This document shows, piece by piece, positions 6,370-15,317 of a stretch of 17,735 bases of DNA (its first letter is position 1; the number at the start of each line of letters is the position of its first letter). Where the stretch lies: contig CAADSM010000057.1 in NCBI GenBank assembly GCA_900751785.1, positions 1-17,735 of the forward strand. Direction: 5' to 3'. The position numbers were made by a program, and so were the translations under genes. Source of the stretch: Lachnospiraceae bacterium. GTDB taxonomy: Bacteria > Bacillota > Clostridia > Lachnospirales > Lachnospiraceae. A model generated the notes under the pieces. That model did not search any database. It saw nothing but the letters and a program-made list of their open reading frames with translations, and was not told the DNA's origin.

Positions 6370-8922
6370 ATGGCTGCAAAGTCAACAAAAAGAAAAAAAA
6401 GTACAAAAAGTACACCCAGAAAAAAGCAGCAGAATACAGAGATCCAGAGCGAGATCATTATCCTTGCCACGCTTGCGGTCTCTATTCTGCTGGTATTAAG
6501 CAACTTCGGAGCAGGAGGGATTGTTGGGGAGGCAGTCTCATCCTTTTTCTTCGGGCTTTTCGGTTTTATGGCATATATCCTGCCGTTTCTTTTATTCTGC
6601 GGAGTCGCTTTCCAGATTTCCAACAGAGGAAACGCGCATGCCTACATAAAGATCGCAGCTGCCGTGGCGCTGTTTCTTGTCATTACAGCCATACTGGAGC
6701 TGCTCATCAACCAGTATGACCCGGGTACCTCAATCTTATCCTACTACCGCGCGTCCAGCGAGCATAAGAATGCAGGGGGATTGACCGGAGGGTGCATCAT
6801 CAGTCTTTTCTGTCCTCTTATCGGAGAGATAGGGACTTATGTCGTCCTTTTCATCATAGCCGTCATCTGTATCATCCTGATCTCAGAGAGGACGCTGCTC
6901 GCACCACTTGGCAGAAAGAGCAAAAAAGCCTATGAGGAGGCGAGGCGCAGGCGTCAGGAGACAGCTGTGATCAGAGCAAAGGAGCGGGAAGAGCAGAGAA
7001 AAGAGAGGAAGGCGGCCGCAGCTGAGAAAAATGCGGACGCAAAAAGCGGAAGGCGTGCGGATAAAAAGGTTTCAGGCGTATCATTCGCTACTACGCTGAC
7101 CCAGGAGGATTCTGGAAATGCCGGCGGAAGACGGAGAAAGAGAAAATCTCCGGAGGTGCAGGAGCTCTCTCCGGACATGGCTTTTGACGAGCCTGCCTCC
7201 GACGTATTTTCCGACAACTTTGTGATCCACAGGGCGGAAGAAGAGGAGATACGGCCGACAGAACTGTTCTCTGAGCCAGCAGAACCAGAATTTTCAGAGG
7301 CAGCGGAGCCGACGGATCTTATGGATACACAGGAGATGCCGCTGCAGCCCAAGAAGCCTTCAAGACGGAAGAACAGGCAGGATGTACATGAGCTGACTGT
7401 CGAGACTGAGAACGTAGCCGCGGAGGTTAAAGCTCAGGAGGAGGAAAAACGTCCTGTGTACCATACCCCTCCGCTCAGCCTTCTCAAACGTGGGAAGAAG
7501 ACAGGCGGCGATTCGGATTCGCATCTAAAGGCAACGGCGGCAAAGCTGGAACAGACGCTGCGGAACTTCGGAGTGGGTGTCCATGTCACGAACGCAAGCT
7601 GTGGCCCGTCTGTCACGCGGTATGAGCTCCAGCCGGAGCAGGGCGTCAAGGTCAGCAGGATCGTGGGACTGGCTGATGATATCAAGCTGAACCTGGCGGT
7701 GGCAGATCTGAGGATAGAGGCGCCGATCCCGGGGAAAGCAGCTGTCGGCATCGAAGTACCGAACAGCGAGAACACCGCTGTCATGCTGAGGGATCTGCTG
7801 GAATCAAAGGAATTTCAGGCCAGCAGTTCACCGATCTCTTTCGCAGTGGGAAAAGACATTTCAGGAAAAGTCATCGTCTCGGATATCGCAAAGATGCCTC
7901 ACCTTCTTGTGGCAGGAGCAACCGGTTCAGGAAAATCAGTATGTATCAACACGCTGATCATGAGCATCATCTACAAGGCAGATCCGGATGAGGTGAAGCT
8001 GATCCTGGTGGATCCCAAGGTGGTTGAGCTGAGCGTATATAACGGGATCCCGCATCTGATGATCCCGGTCGTCACAGATCCGAAAAAGGCGGCGGGAGCG
8101 CTCAACTGGGCAGTGGCAGAGATGGAGAAACGATATAAGCTTTTCGCTGACTACAATGTGAGAGATCTCAAAGGATTCAATGAAAAGGTAGAGAGAGGCG
8201 AGACTGGGGAAGAGGTGAAGAAGAAGCTTCCGCAGATCGTGATCATCATAGACGAGCTCGCCGACCTGATGATGGTGGCGCCCGGAGAGGTGGAAGGCTC
8301 TATCTGCCGTCTCGCACAGCTTGCCAGGGCGGCGGGACTGCACTTGATCCTTGCAACACAGAGGCCTTCCGTGAACGTCATCACGGGTCTGATCAAGGCA
8401 AATATGCCTTCCAGGATCGCGTTTTCTGTATCATCGGGCGTGGATTCCCGAACGATCATCGATATGAACGGTGCGGAGAAGCTGCTCGGAAAAGGAGACA
8501 TGCTGTTTTACCCGGCAGGTTATCCGAAGCCGGTGCGCGTCCAGGGATCCTTTGTTTCTGATGCTGAGGTGCAGGCGGTCGTGGATCACCTGATCAGCCA
8601 CAGTGCCGGCGCTTCATACAGTAACGAGCTGGAGGAGCATATGAATGCAAATCTCCCGGGTGAGAGCGATACCCCGGCTGCGGAGGCAAAATCAGAACGC
8701 GATGCGTACTTCGCAGATGCCGGAAAGCTCATCATCGACAAGGAGAAGGCATCGATCGGAATGCTGCAGCGGATGTTTAAGATAGGGTTCAACCGAGCCG
8801 CGCGGATCATGGACCAGCTTGCCGACGCAGGCGTGGTAGGCCCGGAAGAGGGGACGAAGCCCCGCAAAGTTTTGATGACAAAGGAAGAATTTGAACAGTA
8901 CATAGAAAATCAGGAAGATTAG
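6370..8922 (+). CDS. ftsK: FtsK/SpoIIIE-family DNA translocase
   Basis: The 850-residue product pumps double-stranded DNA through the division or sporulation septum. After a Lys-rich start come about four membrane segments (roughly residues 27-45, 56-80, 94-112 and 135-170), then a charged, low-complexity linker to about residue 370. The alpha and beta motor domains follow: Walker A GATGSGKS at 516-523, Walker B IVIIIDEL with Asp628-Glu629, and [20 protein letters not shown]. The gamma winged-helix (about 778-845, with [20 protein letters not shown]) reads KOPS/SRS-type DNA sites. Sequence alone does not separate FtsK from SpoIIIE duty; the adjacent tepA recalls the Bacillus spoIIIE locus. 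The stop is followed after 20 bp by fhs, which shares the transcript. Confidence 0.96.
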   Translation: MAAKSTKRKKSTKSTPRKKQQNTEIQSEIIILATLAVSILLVLSNFGAGGIVGEAVSSFFFGLFGFMAYILPFLLFCGVAFQISNRGNAHAYIKIAAAVALFLVITAILELLINQYDPGTSILSYYRASSEHKNAGGLTGGCIISLFCPLIGEIGTYVVLFIIAVICIILISERTLLAPLGRKSKKAYEEARRRRQETAVIRAKEREEQRKERKAAAAEKNADAKSGRRADKKVSGVSFATTLTQEDSGNAGGRRRKRKSPEVQELSPDMAFDEPASDVFSDNFVIHRAEEEEIRPTELFSEPAEPEFSEAAEPTDLMDTQEMPLQPKKPSRRKNRQDVHELTVETENVAAEVKAQEEEKRPVYHTPPLSLLKRGKKTGGDSDSHLKATAAKLEQTLRNFGVGVHVTNASCGPSVTRYELQPEQGVKVSRIVGLADDIKLNLAVADLRIEAPIPGKAAVGIEVPNSENTAVMLRDLLESKEFQASSSPISFAVGKDISGKVIVSDIAKMPHLLVAGATGSGKSVCINTLIMSIIYKADPDEVKLILVDPKVVELSVYNGIPHLMIPVVTDPKKAAGALNWAVAEMEKRYKLFADYNVRDLKGFNEKVERGETGEEVKKKLPQIVIIIDELADLMMVAPGEVEGSICRLAQLARAAGLHLILATQRPSVNVITGLIKANMPSRIAFSVSSGVDSRTIIDMNGAEKLLGKGDMLFYPAGYPKPVRVQGSFVSDAEVQAVVDHLISHSAGASYSNELEEHMNANLPGESDTPAAEAKSERDAYFADAGKLIIDKEKASIGMLQRMFKIGFNRAARIMDQLADAGVVGPEEGTKPRKVLMTKEEFEQYIENQED

Positions 8923-8942
8923 CAGTCAGAGGAGGAAAAGAA

Positions 8943-10613
8943 ATGAAAACAGATATTCAGATCGCACAGGAAGCTGAAATGAAACATATCCGCGAGGTTG
9001 CCGGAACTATTGGGATCTCAGAGGATGAGCTTGAGTTTTACGGAAAGTATAAGGCGAAGCTTTCCGATGAACTCTGGGATAAGATCAAGGAAAGAAAGGA
9101 CGGCAAACTGGTGCTCGTGACTGCGATCAATCCTACGCCGGCCGGAGAAGGAAAGACAACGACTACAGTAGGGCTCGGAGAAGCGCTGGCAAAACTGGAT
9201 AAAAAAGCGCTGATCGCGCTCCGCGAACCGTCTCTGGGACCCTGCTTCGGGATCAAGGGCGGTGCGGCCGGCGGCGGTTATGCCCAGGTGGTTCCGATGG
9301 AGGACCTCAACCTCCATTTCACAGGTGATTTTCACGCGATCACTTCAGCGAACAACCTTCTGGCGGCAATGCTGGACAATCACATCCAGCAGGGCAACGC
9401 TTTGGGGATCGATCCGAGGCAGATCGTATGGAAACGCTGCGTCGATATGAACGACCGCGTGCTGCGCAATATCGTGGTAGGGCTCGGAAGCAAGATGGAC
9501 GGCATGGTGAGGGAGGATCATTTTGTCATCACCGTTGCATCAGAGATCATGGCGATCCTCTGTCTTGCTGACGACCTCGCAGACCTGAAGCGCAGGCTGG
9601 GAAGGATCATCGTGGCTTACACATTTGCCGGAGATCCTGTGACGGCCGATGATCTTCAGGCGACCGGAGCAATGACAGCGCTTCTTAAGGACGCCATCAA
9701 GCCGAATCTCATCCAGACACTGGAGCACACACCGGCTCTCGTGCACGGAGGTCCGTTTGCAAATATCGCCCACGGATGCAACAGTGTCCGCGCTACAAAG
9801 ATGGCTCTGAAGCTGAGTGATATTGCGATCACAGAGGCGGGATTCGGAGCAGATCTCGGCGCAGAGAAATTCTTTGACATCAAATGCCGGATGGCAGGAC
9901 TTAAGCCGGATGCGGTAGTTCTTGTTGCAACTGTTCGTGCTTTGAAGTATAATGGTGGCGTTGCTAAGAGCGATCTCGCTGAGGAGAATCTGGAAGCTCT
10001 TGCAAAGGGAATTGTCAATCTTGAGAAACATATTGAAAATATACAGAAATATGATGTGCCTGTGATCGTGACACTCAACTCCTTTGTCACAGATACAGAT
10101 GCGGAGAACGAGTTTATCAGGAAATTCTGCGAAGAGCGCGGCTGTGAGTTTGCGCTCTCCGAAGTATGGGAAAAGGGCGGAGAAGGCGGAATCGAGCTGG
10201 CGAAGAAGGTGCTCGATACGCTCGAAAATAAGGAGAGTCATTTCCATACGCTTTACAGCGATGAGCTGTCTCTGAAAGAGAAGATCGAGACGATCTCAAA
10301 AGAGATTTACGGCGCCCGCGGCGTCGTCTACGAGCCGGCTGCAGAGAAACAGCTTGCGAAGATCGAGGCTATGGGATTCTCTTCCTTCCCGGTATGTATG
10401 GCGAAGAACCAGTACTCCCTCTCCGATGAGGCGAAAAAGCTGGGCAGACCGGAGGGCTTTGATATCCATATCCGTGAAGTCTATGTCAGCGCAGGCGCGG
10501 GCTTTGTAGTCGCGCTCACCGGAGCTGTAATGACGATGCCCGGACTTCCGAAGGTTCCGGCAGCCAACGGGATCGACGTGGCAGAAGACGGCAGGATCAC
10601 AGGATTGTTTTAA
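8943..10613 (+). CDS. fhs: Formate--tetrahydrofolate ligase
   Basis: The 556-residue product has the exact family length. It joins formate to tetrahydrofolate at the cost of ATP, giving 10-formyl-THF for purines, or for the methyl branch of the Wood-Ljungdahl pathway in acetogens. The P-loop [20 protein letters not shown] is at 63-82, followed by [38 protein letters not shown], and near the C-terminus [24 protein letters not shown] at 8929-8936 is the ribosome site. folD begins 11 bp after the stop, and the pair carries consecutive one-carbon steps. The window contains no other acetogenesis genes, so a catabolic role is not shown. Confidence 0.97.
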   Translation: MKTDIQIAQEAEMKHIREVAGTIGISEDELEFYGKYKAKLSDELWDKIKERKDGKLVLVTAINPTPAGEGKTTTTVGLGEALAKLDKKALIALREPSLGPCFGIKGGAAGGGYAQVVPMEDLNLHFTGDFHAITSANNLLAAMLDNHIQQGNALGIDPRQIVWKRCVDMNDRVLRNIVVGLGSKMDGMVREDHFVITVASEIMAILCLADDLADLKRRLGRIIVAYTFAGDPVTADDLQATGAMTALLKDAIKPNLIQTLEHTPALVHGGPFANIAHGCNSVRATKMALKLSDIAITEAGFGADLGAEKFFDIKCRMAGLKPDAVVLVATVRALKYNGGVAKSDLAEENLEALAKGIVNLEKHIENIQKYDVPVIVTLNSFVTDTDAENEFIRKFCEERGCEFALSEVWEKGGEGGIELAKKVLDTLENKESHFHTLYSDELSLKEKIETISKEIYGARGVVYEPAAEKQLAKIEAMGFSSFPVCMAKNQYSLSDEAKKLGRPEGFDIHIREVYVSAGAGFVVALTGAVMTMPGLPKVPAANGIDVAEDGRITGLF

Positions 10614-10624
10614 AGGAGAAATCA

Positions 10625-11464
10625 ATGGCGCAGTTAATTGATGGGAAACAGATCTCAAAAGAGATCAAAGATGAATTGAAGGCTGAGGTACAGAAGTTAA
10701 AAGAGCAGGGCAGGGAAATCTGCCTGGCAGTGGTGCAGGTGGGAGAAGATTCCGCCTCCACCGTCTACGTGAACAACAAGAAAAAGGCCTGTGCCTATAT
10801 CGGCATTGAGTCAAGGGCATACGAGCTCCCGGAGACGACATCCGAGGAAGAGCTTGTCTCTCTTGTGGAAGAACTGAACGGAGATGACAGCGTAAACGGC
10901 ATCCTTGTCCAGCTCCCCCTTCCAAAGCAGATCGATGAAGATAAGATCATCCGCACGATCTCGCCGGAGAAGGATGTAGACGGATTTCATCCGGTCAGCG
11001 TGGGACGCCTCTGGATCGGAGAAAAAGGCTTTCTCTCCTGTACTCCGGCCGGGATCATACAGCTCTTAAAGCGCTCCGGCATTGAGATAGAAGGAAAGGA
11101 GTGCGTCATCATCGGAAGGAGCAATATCGTCGGAAAACCGATGGCAGCGCTCCTGCTCAGAGAAAACGGGACAGTAACAGTAGCCCATTCGAGGACAAAA
11201 GATCTTGCGGAGATCACGAGACGTGCAGATATCCTGATCGTGGCGATCGGAAAAGAGAGATTCATCACTTCAGAGTATGTGAAGGAAGGTGCTGTTGTGA
11301 TCGATGTCGGTATGCACCGCGATTCGCAGAATCATCTGTGCGGGGATGTAGATTTTAATGATGTGGAACCTAAAGTTTCTGCGATCACGCCAGTTCCGGG
11401 CGGAGTCGGGCCGATGACGATTGCCATGCTGATGAACAACTGCGTGGAAACAGCGCGCGGGTAG
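10625..11464 (+). CDS. folD: Bifunctional methylenetetrahydrofolate dehydrogenase / methenyltetrahydrofolate cyclohydrolase
   Basis: The 279-residue product interconverts 10-formyl-, methenyl- and methylene-THF, normally with NADP+. Tyr48 and Lys52 in YVNNKKKAC match the catalytic Tyr/Lys pair of E. coli FolD (50/54). Other signatures are GILVQLPLPKQID, KDVDGFHPVSVGRL, CTPAGIIQLL, the Rossmann segment IIGRSNIVGKPMAALLL, and PVPGGVGPMTIAMLMNN. AAAGGAG at 10613-10619 is the ribosome site. It follows fhs by 11 bp and uses the Fhs product, so the two work in sequence. Confidence 0.97.
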   Translation: MAQLIDGKQISKEIKDELKAEVQKLKEQGREICLAVVQVGEDSASTVYVNNKKKACAYIGIESRAYELPETTSEEELVSLVEELNGDDSVNGILVQLPLPKQIDEDKIIRTISPEKDVDGFHPVSVGRLWIGEKGFLSCTPAGIIQLLKRSGIEIEGKECVIIGRSNIVGKPMAALLLRENGTVTVAHSRTKDLAEITRRADILIVAIGKERFITSEYVKEGAVVIDVGMHRDSQNHLCGDVDFNDVEPKVSAITPVPGGVGPMTIAMLMNNCVETARG

Positions 11465-11475
11465 GAGGAAGCAGT

Positions 11476-12885
11476 ATGAGATGTACACATTGCGGAGCAG
11501 ATATTCCTGATGACCAGATGTTCTGCCCTGTATGCGGCGCCGAGGTCCAGATCGTTCCGGACTATAATCCGCTGGATGACGTCCTCGCCAGGGAAGTAAG
11601 GGGCTCTGTAGAGGGAGCGACAAGGCCGCTCGCATCGGATGATATAAGGAGATACCGCAGAGATATCGGCGCTCAGAATGAAAATTCCACGCGAGTGCTC
11701 AGTCAGGGAGAGATGGATCGGATACGCGAGGAGAGAAGAGCAGCTCTCCGCCGTTCCGGATCACAGAACCAGCAGGGCGGATCAGGAAGGAATACAGGCA
11801 GGATGCGCCAGGGCACCGGCACAGGGAGAATGAGGCAGGACTCCGAGACCGGGAGGATGCGAAGCGCTTCTGAGAACGGGAGAAACCGGCAGAACCAGGG
11901 CGCACCAAGACGAAGTCCGGAGGAAAGGCGCCGACAGCAGGAGAAACGTCTTCAGGCAGCGCGCAGAAAGAGGAGGAACCTTCTTCTCTTCCTTTTTGTC
12001 ATGCTTGTGCTGATCGCGCTGGGAGTCTATGTGATCTATCAAAATTCTTATACCGGAGTAGTGCGGAAAGGGTATCGCGCCCTTCAGACTGACAGCTACA
12101 CAGAGGCGGAAAATTATTTTAACCGTGCGATCACAAAAGATGAGTCGCGCGCGGAGGCATACGTAGGTCTTTCCGAGATCTATATCGATCAGGATGATCT
12201 CGACAGTGCGGAATCTGTATTCCTTACGGCACTGGAGACTCAGACCTCCAACGTCGGGCTCTATCAGGCTGTTATCAGCTTCTATATGGATACAGAACAG
12301 CAGGCGAAGATATCGACCCTTCTGGAGAACTGTGAGGACAGCAGCGTCCTGGAGGCTGTCTCGGATTATGTTTCAAAAGCGCCTGAGTTCGCGCTTGAGC
12401 CGGGCACATATGATGAAGTGCAGGAAGTAGCATTAGAGTCTGAGACCGGCGGAACGATTTACTATACAACGGATGGGACTGATCCGACCGCATCGAGTAC
12501 GAAATACACGGAACCGATCCTCCTTCAGGACGAAGGGACTACCGAGATCCGTGCGATCGCCGTGAATAAGAATGAGATCCCGAGCGTTGTATCTTCCGGC
12601 ACATATACGATAGAGTTTCCTATTGCCAGTGCGCCGACTGTGGTTCCGGCCACGGGAAGCTATGATGAGCCGGCGCAGATCACGATAACAGTTCCAGACG
12701 GCTACACGGCATATTATACGCTGGACGGAACGACTCCCACTGCAGAGTCTTCTAAGTATACAGGTCCGGTCACTATGCCGGAGAACCAGCGCACGATCTT
12801 CAGCGCAGTGCTCATCAATGATCAGAACGGCAAGGCGACGGCGGTGACGATCCGGAGTTACACGACAGGTTCGGCAATTTCATAG
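11476..12885 (+). CDS. Membrane protein: zinc ribbon, Arg-rich repeat linker, one TM helix, TPR-like repeats, two chitobiase-C-terminal-like domains
   Basis: A modular 469-residue protein without an assigned function. Cys3, Cys6, Cys17 and Cys20 (CTHCGAD and FCPVCGAE) form an N-terminal zinc ribbon. A basic, low-complexity linker (about 75-165) holds a 9-residue repeat. One hydrophobic helix (about 168-190, LLLFLFVMLVLIALGVYVIY) follows Arg/Lys-rich residues, so the N-terminus should be cytoplasmic and the rest outside. TPR-like helices span about 195-290 (GYRALQTDSYTEAENYFNRA, then AEAYVGLSEIY). Two similar CHB_HEX_C-type beta domains end it, marked by YYTTDGTDPTASSTKYTEP and YYTLDGTTPTAESSKYTGP. 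TAGGAGG overlapping the folD stop is the ribosome site. A role in sensing or binding the envelope is an inference from architecture only. Confidence 0.85.
   Translation: MRCTHCGADIPDDQMFCPVCGAEVQIVPDYNPLDDVLAREVRGSVEGATRPLASDDIRRYRRDIGAQNENSTRVLSQGEMDRIREERRAALRRSGSQNQQGGSGRNTGRMRQGTGTGRMRQDSETGRMRSASENGRNRQNQGAPRRSPEERRRQQEKRLQAARRKRRNLLLFLFVMLVLIALGVYVIYQNSYTGVVRKGYRALQTDSYTEAENYFNRAITKDESRAEAYVGLSEIYIDQDDLDSAESVFLTALETQTSNVGLYQAVISFYMDTEQQAKISTLLENCEDSSVLEAVSDYVSKAPEFALEPGTYDEVQEVALESETGGTIYYTTDGTDPTASSTKYTEPILLQDEGTTEIRAIAVNKNEIPSVVSSGTYTIEFPIASAPTVVPATGSYDEPAQITITVPDGYTAYYTLDGTTPTAESSKYTGPVTMPENQRTIFSAVLINDQNGKATAVTIRSYTTGSAIS
11797..11904 (+). repeat. Four 27-bp in-frame tandem repeats coding an Arg-rich 9-residue unit
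   Basis: Units at 11797-11823, 11824-11850, 11851-11877 and 11878-11904 encode GRMRQGTGT, GRMRQDSET, GRMRSASEN and GRNRQNQGA. The first three keep GRMR; the fourth has decayed. The array lies in the cytoplasmic linker between zinc ribbon and membrane helix, and the unit length is a multiple of three, so copy number could change without a frameshift. Confidence 0.75.
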
Positions 12886-12923
12886 CGAAAAAATATTCAA
12901 ATTTAATAGTAAATTTTGCTAAT

Positions 12924-12992
12924 ATGCAACCGTGATTTTTGTTTAACATTTATTTATTTTTTACAGAAATCCGGTTGCATTCTTTATTTTTT
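12924..12992 (+). terminator. Long-loop hairpin with U-rich tail ending the ftsK-fhs-folD run
   Basis: ATGCAACCG (12924-12932) pairs perfectly with CGGTTGCAT (12972-12980). After a one-base bulge (T12933), GATTT (12934-12938) pairs with AAATC (12967-12971), giving 14 bp around a 28-nt AT-rich loop. TCTTTATTTTTT follows (12981-12992). The loop is long for an intrinsic terminator, so an operator or attenuator role is also possible. Confidence 0.6.
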
Positions 12993-13003
12993 GGAGTTAT
13001 AAT
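12975..13003 (+). promoter_or_regulatory. Promoter of the alcohol dehydrogenase gene
   Basis: TATAAT (12998-13003, perfect -10) lies 17 bp after TTGCAT (12975-12980), a weak -35 that sits in the right arm of the preceding hairpin. The spacer is the U-rich tail of that hairpin. The start of transcription would be near 13010, inside the Rex-like site. A weak -35 is common in promoters under control. Confidence 0.65.
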
Positions 13004-13008
13004 ATTCG

Positions 13009-13024
13009 TGTTAAAAAAATAACA
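13009..13024 (+). promoter_or_regulatory. Candidate Rex (NADH/NAD+ sensor) operator
   Basis: TGTTAAAAAAATAACA matches the clostridial Rex core TGTTAANNNNTTAACA at 11 of 12 fixed positions, with TGTTA/TAACA arms perfectly symmetric. It begins five bases after the -10 box and covers the expected start of transcription, the right place for a repressor. Rex is known to repress alcohol dehydrogenase genes in Clostridia when NADH/NAD+ is low. The rex gene itself is not in the window. Confidence 0.65.
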
Positions 13025-13049
13025 ATATAACATAAAGGAGATGCTTGAG

Positions 13050-14231
13050 ATGAGCAGATTTTGTTTACCAAGAGACATTTATCACGGAAAAGGCTGTCTG
13101 GAAGAGTTAAAAAATCTGAAGGGCAGGAAAGCGATCCTTGTCGTAGGCGGCGGCTCCATGAGGCGTCAGGGATTCCTCGACAGAGCTGTAAACTATCTGA
13201 AAGAGGCAGGGATGGAAGTTGAGCTGTTCGAGGGCGTAGAGCCGGATCCGTCAGTCGAGACAGTCATGAAGGGCGCCGAGGCGATGAGAGCATTCGAGCC
13301 TGACTGGATCGTGGCAATGGGCGGCGGTTCACCGATCGACGCAGCAAAGGCAATGTGGGCCTTCTACGAGTATCCGGAGACGTCTTTCGAAGATCTCTGT
13401 ACACCGTTCAACTTCCCGGAGCTCAGGACAAAAGCAAAATTCGCTGCAATCCCTTCTACATCCGGAACAGCGACAGAAGTTACGGCATTCTCTGTCATCA
13501 CAAACTATCAGACAGGCGTAAAGTATCCGCTGGCTGACTTCAACATTACGCCGGATGTAGCTATCGTAGATCCAGATCTTGTATCAGGACTTCCTGTGAA
13601 ACAGGTTGCGTACACAGGCATGGATGCGCTGACACATGCGATCGAGGCATATGTATCTACACTCCACGGACCGTTTACAGATCCGCTCGCGCTCCAGGCG
13701 ATCGAGATGGTGCTGGATTATCTGCCGGCATCCTACAACTGCAACATGGAGGCGAGAGAGCAGATGCACTATGCACAGTGCCTTGCTGGAATGGCGTTTT
13801 CAAACGCTCTGCTGGGAATCGTTCACTCTATGGCGCATAAGACAGGCGCGGCATTCTCAACAGGACACATTCCGCACGGATGCGCAAACGCGATCTATCT
13901 TCCTTATGTAATCGCATATAATGCAAAAGATCCGACAGCGGCAAGCCGCTATGCCGAGATCGCACGCAGGATGGGACTTCCGGGAACCTCCGAGAAAGCT
14001 CTGATCAACAGCCTGAGAGCGAAGATCGACGAGTTCAATGTAAAACTCAACATTCCGAAGACGCTGAAAGAGTTCGGCATTAACGAGGATGAGTTTAAAG
14101 AGAAGGTGGCTCATATCGCAGAGCTGGCAGTCGGAGATGCATGTACAGGCTCCAACCCGCGTCCGATCGATCCGGCGGCGATGGAGAAGCTGCTCACTTG
14201 TACATACTACGGAACAGAGGTCGACTTCTAA
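13050..14231 (+). CDS. Iron-containing (type III) alcohol dehydrogenase
   Basis: The 393-residue product belongs to the Fe-ADH family that reduces aldehydes to alcohols with NAD(P)H in the cytoplasm. MGGGSPIDAAKA binds the nucleotide; IPSTSGTATEVTAFSVI follows. The metal ligands read as Asp192 and His196 (GMDALTHAIEAY), His259 (VHSMAHKTGAA) and His276 (HIPHGCANA), equivalent to the FucO set. Residues 259-276 resemble the AdhE alcohol domain. I chose ATG at 13050 because AAGGAG (13035-13040) abuts the ATG at 13041 but is 9 bp from 13050. It is a single-gene unit between its own promoter and terminator, with a Rex-like operator. The substrate (ethanol, butanol or another) cannot be told. Confidence 0.95.
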   Translation: MSRFCLPRDIYHGKGCLEELKNLKGRKAILVVGGGSMRRQGFLDRAVNYLKEAGMEVELFEGVEPDPSVETVMKGAEAMRAFEPDWIVAMGGGSPIDAAKAMWAFYEYPETSFEDLCTPFNFPELRTKAKFAAIPSTSGTATEVTAFSVITNYQTGVKYPLADFNITPDVAIVDPDLVSGLPVKQVAYTGMDALTHAIEAYVSTLHGPFTDPLALQAIEMVLDYLPASYNCNMEAREQMHYAQCLAGMAFSNALLGIVHSMAHKTGAAFSTGHIPHGCANAIYLPYVIAYNAKDPTAASRYAEIARRMGLPGTSEKALINSLRAKIDEFNVKLNIPKTLKEFGINEDEFKEKVAHIAELAVGDACTGSNPRPIDPAAMEKLLTCTYYGTEVDF

Positions 14232-14258
14232 AATCTGTAAATACGGTATCTTTAACGA

Positions 14259-14290
14259 ACAGGCTGTCCGGAAACGGACGGCCTGTTTTT
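14259..14290 (+). terminator. Intrinsic terminator after alcohol dehydrogenase
   Basis: Twelve-base arms (14259-14270 and 14275-14286) pair with one G-U wobble around a GAAA tetraloop and run into TTTTT (14286-14290). This is a classic strong intrinsic terminator. Confidence 0.93.
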
Positions 14291-14323
14291 CTGCAGATGC
14301 CCAAATATACTGTTACTGTTTAA

Positions 14324-14340
14324 TGCAATAAATTGTTGCA
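14324..14340. promoter_or_regulatory. 17-bp imperfect palindrome at the nfnAB promoter (candidate operator)
   Basis: TGCAATAAATTGTTGCA is symmetric at 14 of 17 positions, including the central base as a mismatch, with perfect TGCAA/TTGCA ends. Its right half overlaps the -35 box TTGCAG (14336-14341) of the nearest promoter. The cognate regulator is unknown; it does not match the Rex core. Confidence 0.4.
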
Positions 14341-14365
14341 GTATAATCCAGAAGCATGGTATAAT
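14336..14365 (+). promoter_or_regulatory. Candidate promoter 1 for nfnAB
   Basis: TTGCAG (14336-14341), 18 bp, TATAAT (14360-14365) preceded by TGG, so a perfect extended -10. Transcription would begin near 14372, a leader of about 58 nt. Confidence 0.65.
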
Positions 14366-14368
14366 AAC

Positions 14369-14397
14369 TTGCTATTCAAAGATTTATGGCGTATTAT
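14369..14397 (+). promoter_or_regulatory. Candidate promoter 2 for nfnAB
   Basis: TTGCTA (14369-14374), 17 bp, TATTAT (14392-14397). Transcription would begin near 14404, about 26 nt before the nfnA start. It may be used together with or instead of promoter 1. Confidence 0.5.
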
Positions 14398-14429
14398 ATT
14401 GAAAGAGTGAATTTATAAGGAGGAAGACC

Positions 14430-15317
14430 ATGTATCAGATAATGAAAGCAGAAAAACTGGCCGACAAGATCTTTCTGATGGACGTACATGCGCCTCGTGT
14501 TGCACAGCACTGCGAGCCAGGTCAGTTTGTTATTGTTAAACTGGATGAAAAAGGCGAGCGTATCCCGCTGACGATCTGCGACTATGACAGAGAAGCCGGA
14601 ACGATCACGATCGTGGTACAGGAAGTGGGAGCTTCCACAACGAAGATGGGAAGCTTGAAAGAGGGCGATTACTTCCGTGATTTTACAGGACCGCTGGGAT
14701 GTCCGTCTGAATTTGTCCACGAAGATATCGAGACTCTGAAGAACAAGAAGATGCTGTTCGTCGCAGGAGGCGTCGGAGCAGCTCCGGTTTATCCGCAGGT
14801 GAAGTGGCTCAAGGAGCACGGGATCGATGTAGATGTCATCGTCGGATCCAAGACAAAGGACATGCTGATCCTTGAGGATGAGATGAAGGCGGTAGCCGGA
14901 AACTACTATCCGTGTACGGACGACGGTACATACGGTCACGCCGGAATGGTGACGACCATGGTGGAAGAGCTTGTGAACGAAGGAAAGAAATATGACGTCT
15001 GCATTGCTATCGGACCGATGATCATGATGAAGTTCGTCTGTCTGCTGACAAAGAAGCTCGGGATCCCGACGATCGTCAGCATGAACCCGATCATGGTAGA
15101 TGGAACAGGAATGTGCGGCGCGTGCCGTCTTCAGGTCGGCGATGAGATAAAATTCGCCTGTGTGGACGGACCGGAGTTCGACGGACATCTTGTAGACTTT
15201 GATCAGGCGATGAAGAGAAGCCAGATGTATAAGACAGAGGAAGGCCGTGCAATGCTGAAACTCCAGGAGGGGGATACACATCACGGCGGATGCGGACATT
15301 GCGGAGGTGACGAATAA
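14430..15317 (+). CDS. nfnA: NADH-dependent ferredoxin:NADP+ oxidoreductase subunit A (sulfide dehydrogenase/PyrK-like)
   Basis: The 295-residue product is a ferredoxin-NADP-reductase-type FAD/NAD subunit. The FAD-binding barrel carries PLTICDYDREAGTITIVVQE; the NAD-binding half starts at LFVAGGVGAAPVYPQVKWL and includes GPMIMMKFV. A [2Fe-2S] site is formed by Cys229, Cys232 and Cys244 (MCGACR and FACVDG); Asp224 is the candidate fourth ligand, as described for Nfn enzymes. A Cys/His tail (HHGGCGHCGGDE) is present. AAGGAGG at 14418-14424 is the ribosome site. The partner nfnB overlaps by one base. Together they form the cytoplasmic bifurcating transhydrogenase coupling NADH, reduced ferredoxin and NADPH. 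Alone, it could be mistaken for PyrK, but no pyrD is near. Confidence 0.92.
   Translation: MYQIMKAEKLADKIFLMDVHAPRVAQHCEPGQFVIVKLDEKGERIPLTICDYDREAGTITIVVQEVGASTTKMGSLKEGDYFRDFTGPLGCPSEFVHEDIETLKNKKMLFVAGGVGAAPVYPQVKWLKEHGIDVDVIVGSKTKDMLILEDEMKAVAGNYYPCTDDGTYGHAGMVTTMVEELVNEGKKYDVCIAIGPMIMMKFVCLLTKKLGIPTIVSMNPIMVDGTGMCGACRLQVGDEIKFACVDGPEFDGHLVDFDQAMKRSQMYKTEEGRAMLKLQEGDTHHGGCGHCGGDE

Noticed and set aside
14394..15299. Minus-strand ORF of 301 codons opposite nfnA
   Set aside because: It is antisense to an unmistakable FAD/NAD subunit and shows no motif, ribosome site or promoter of its own.
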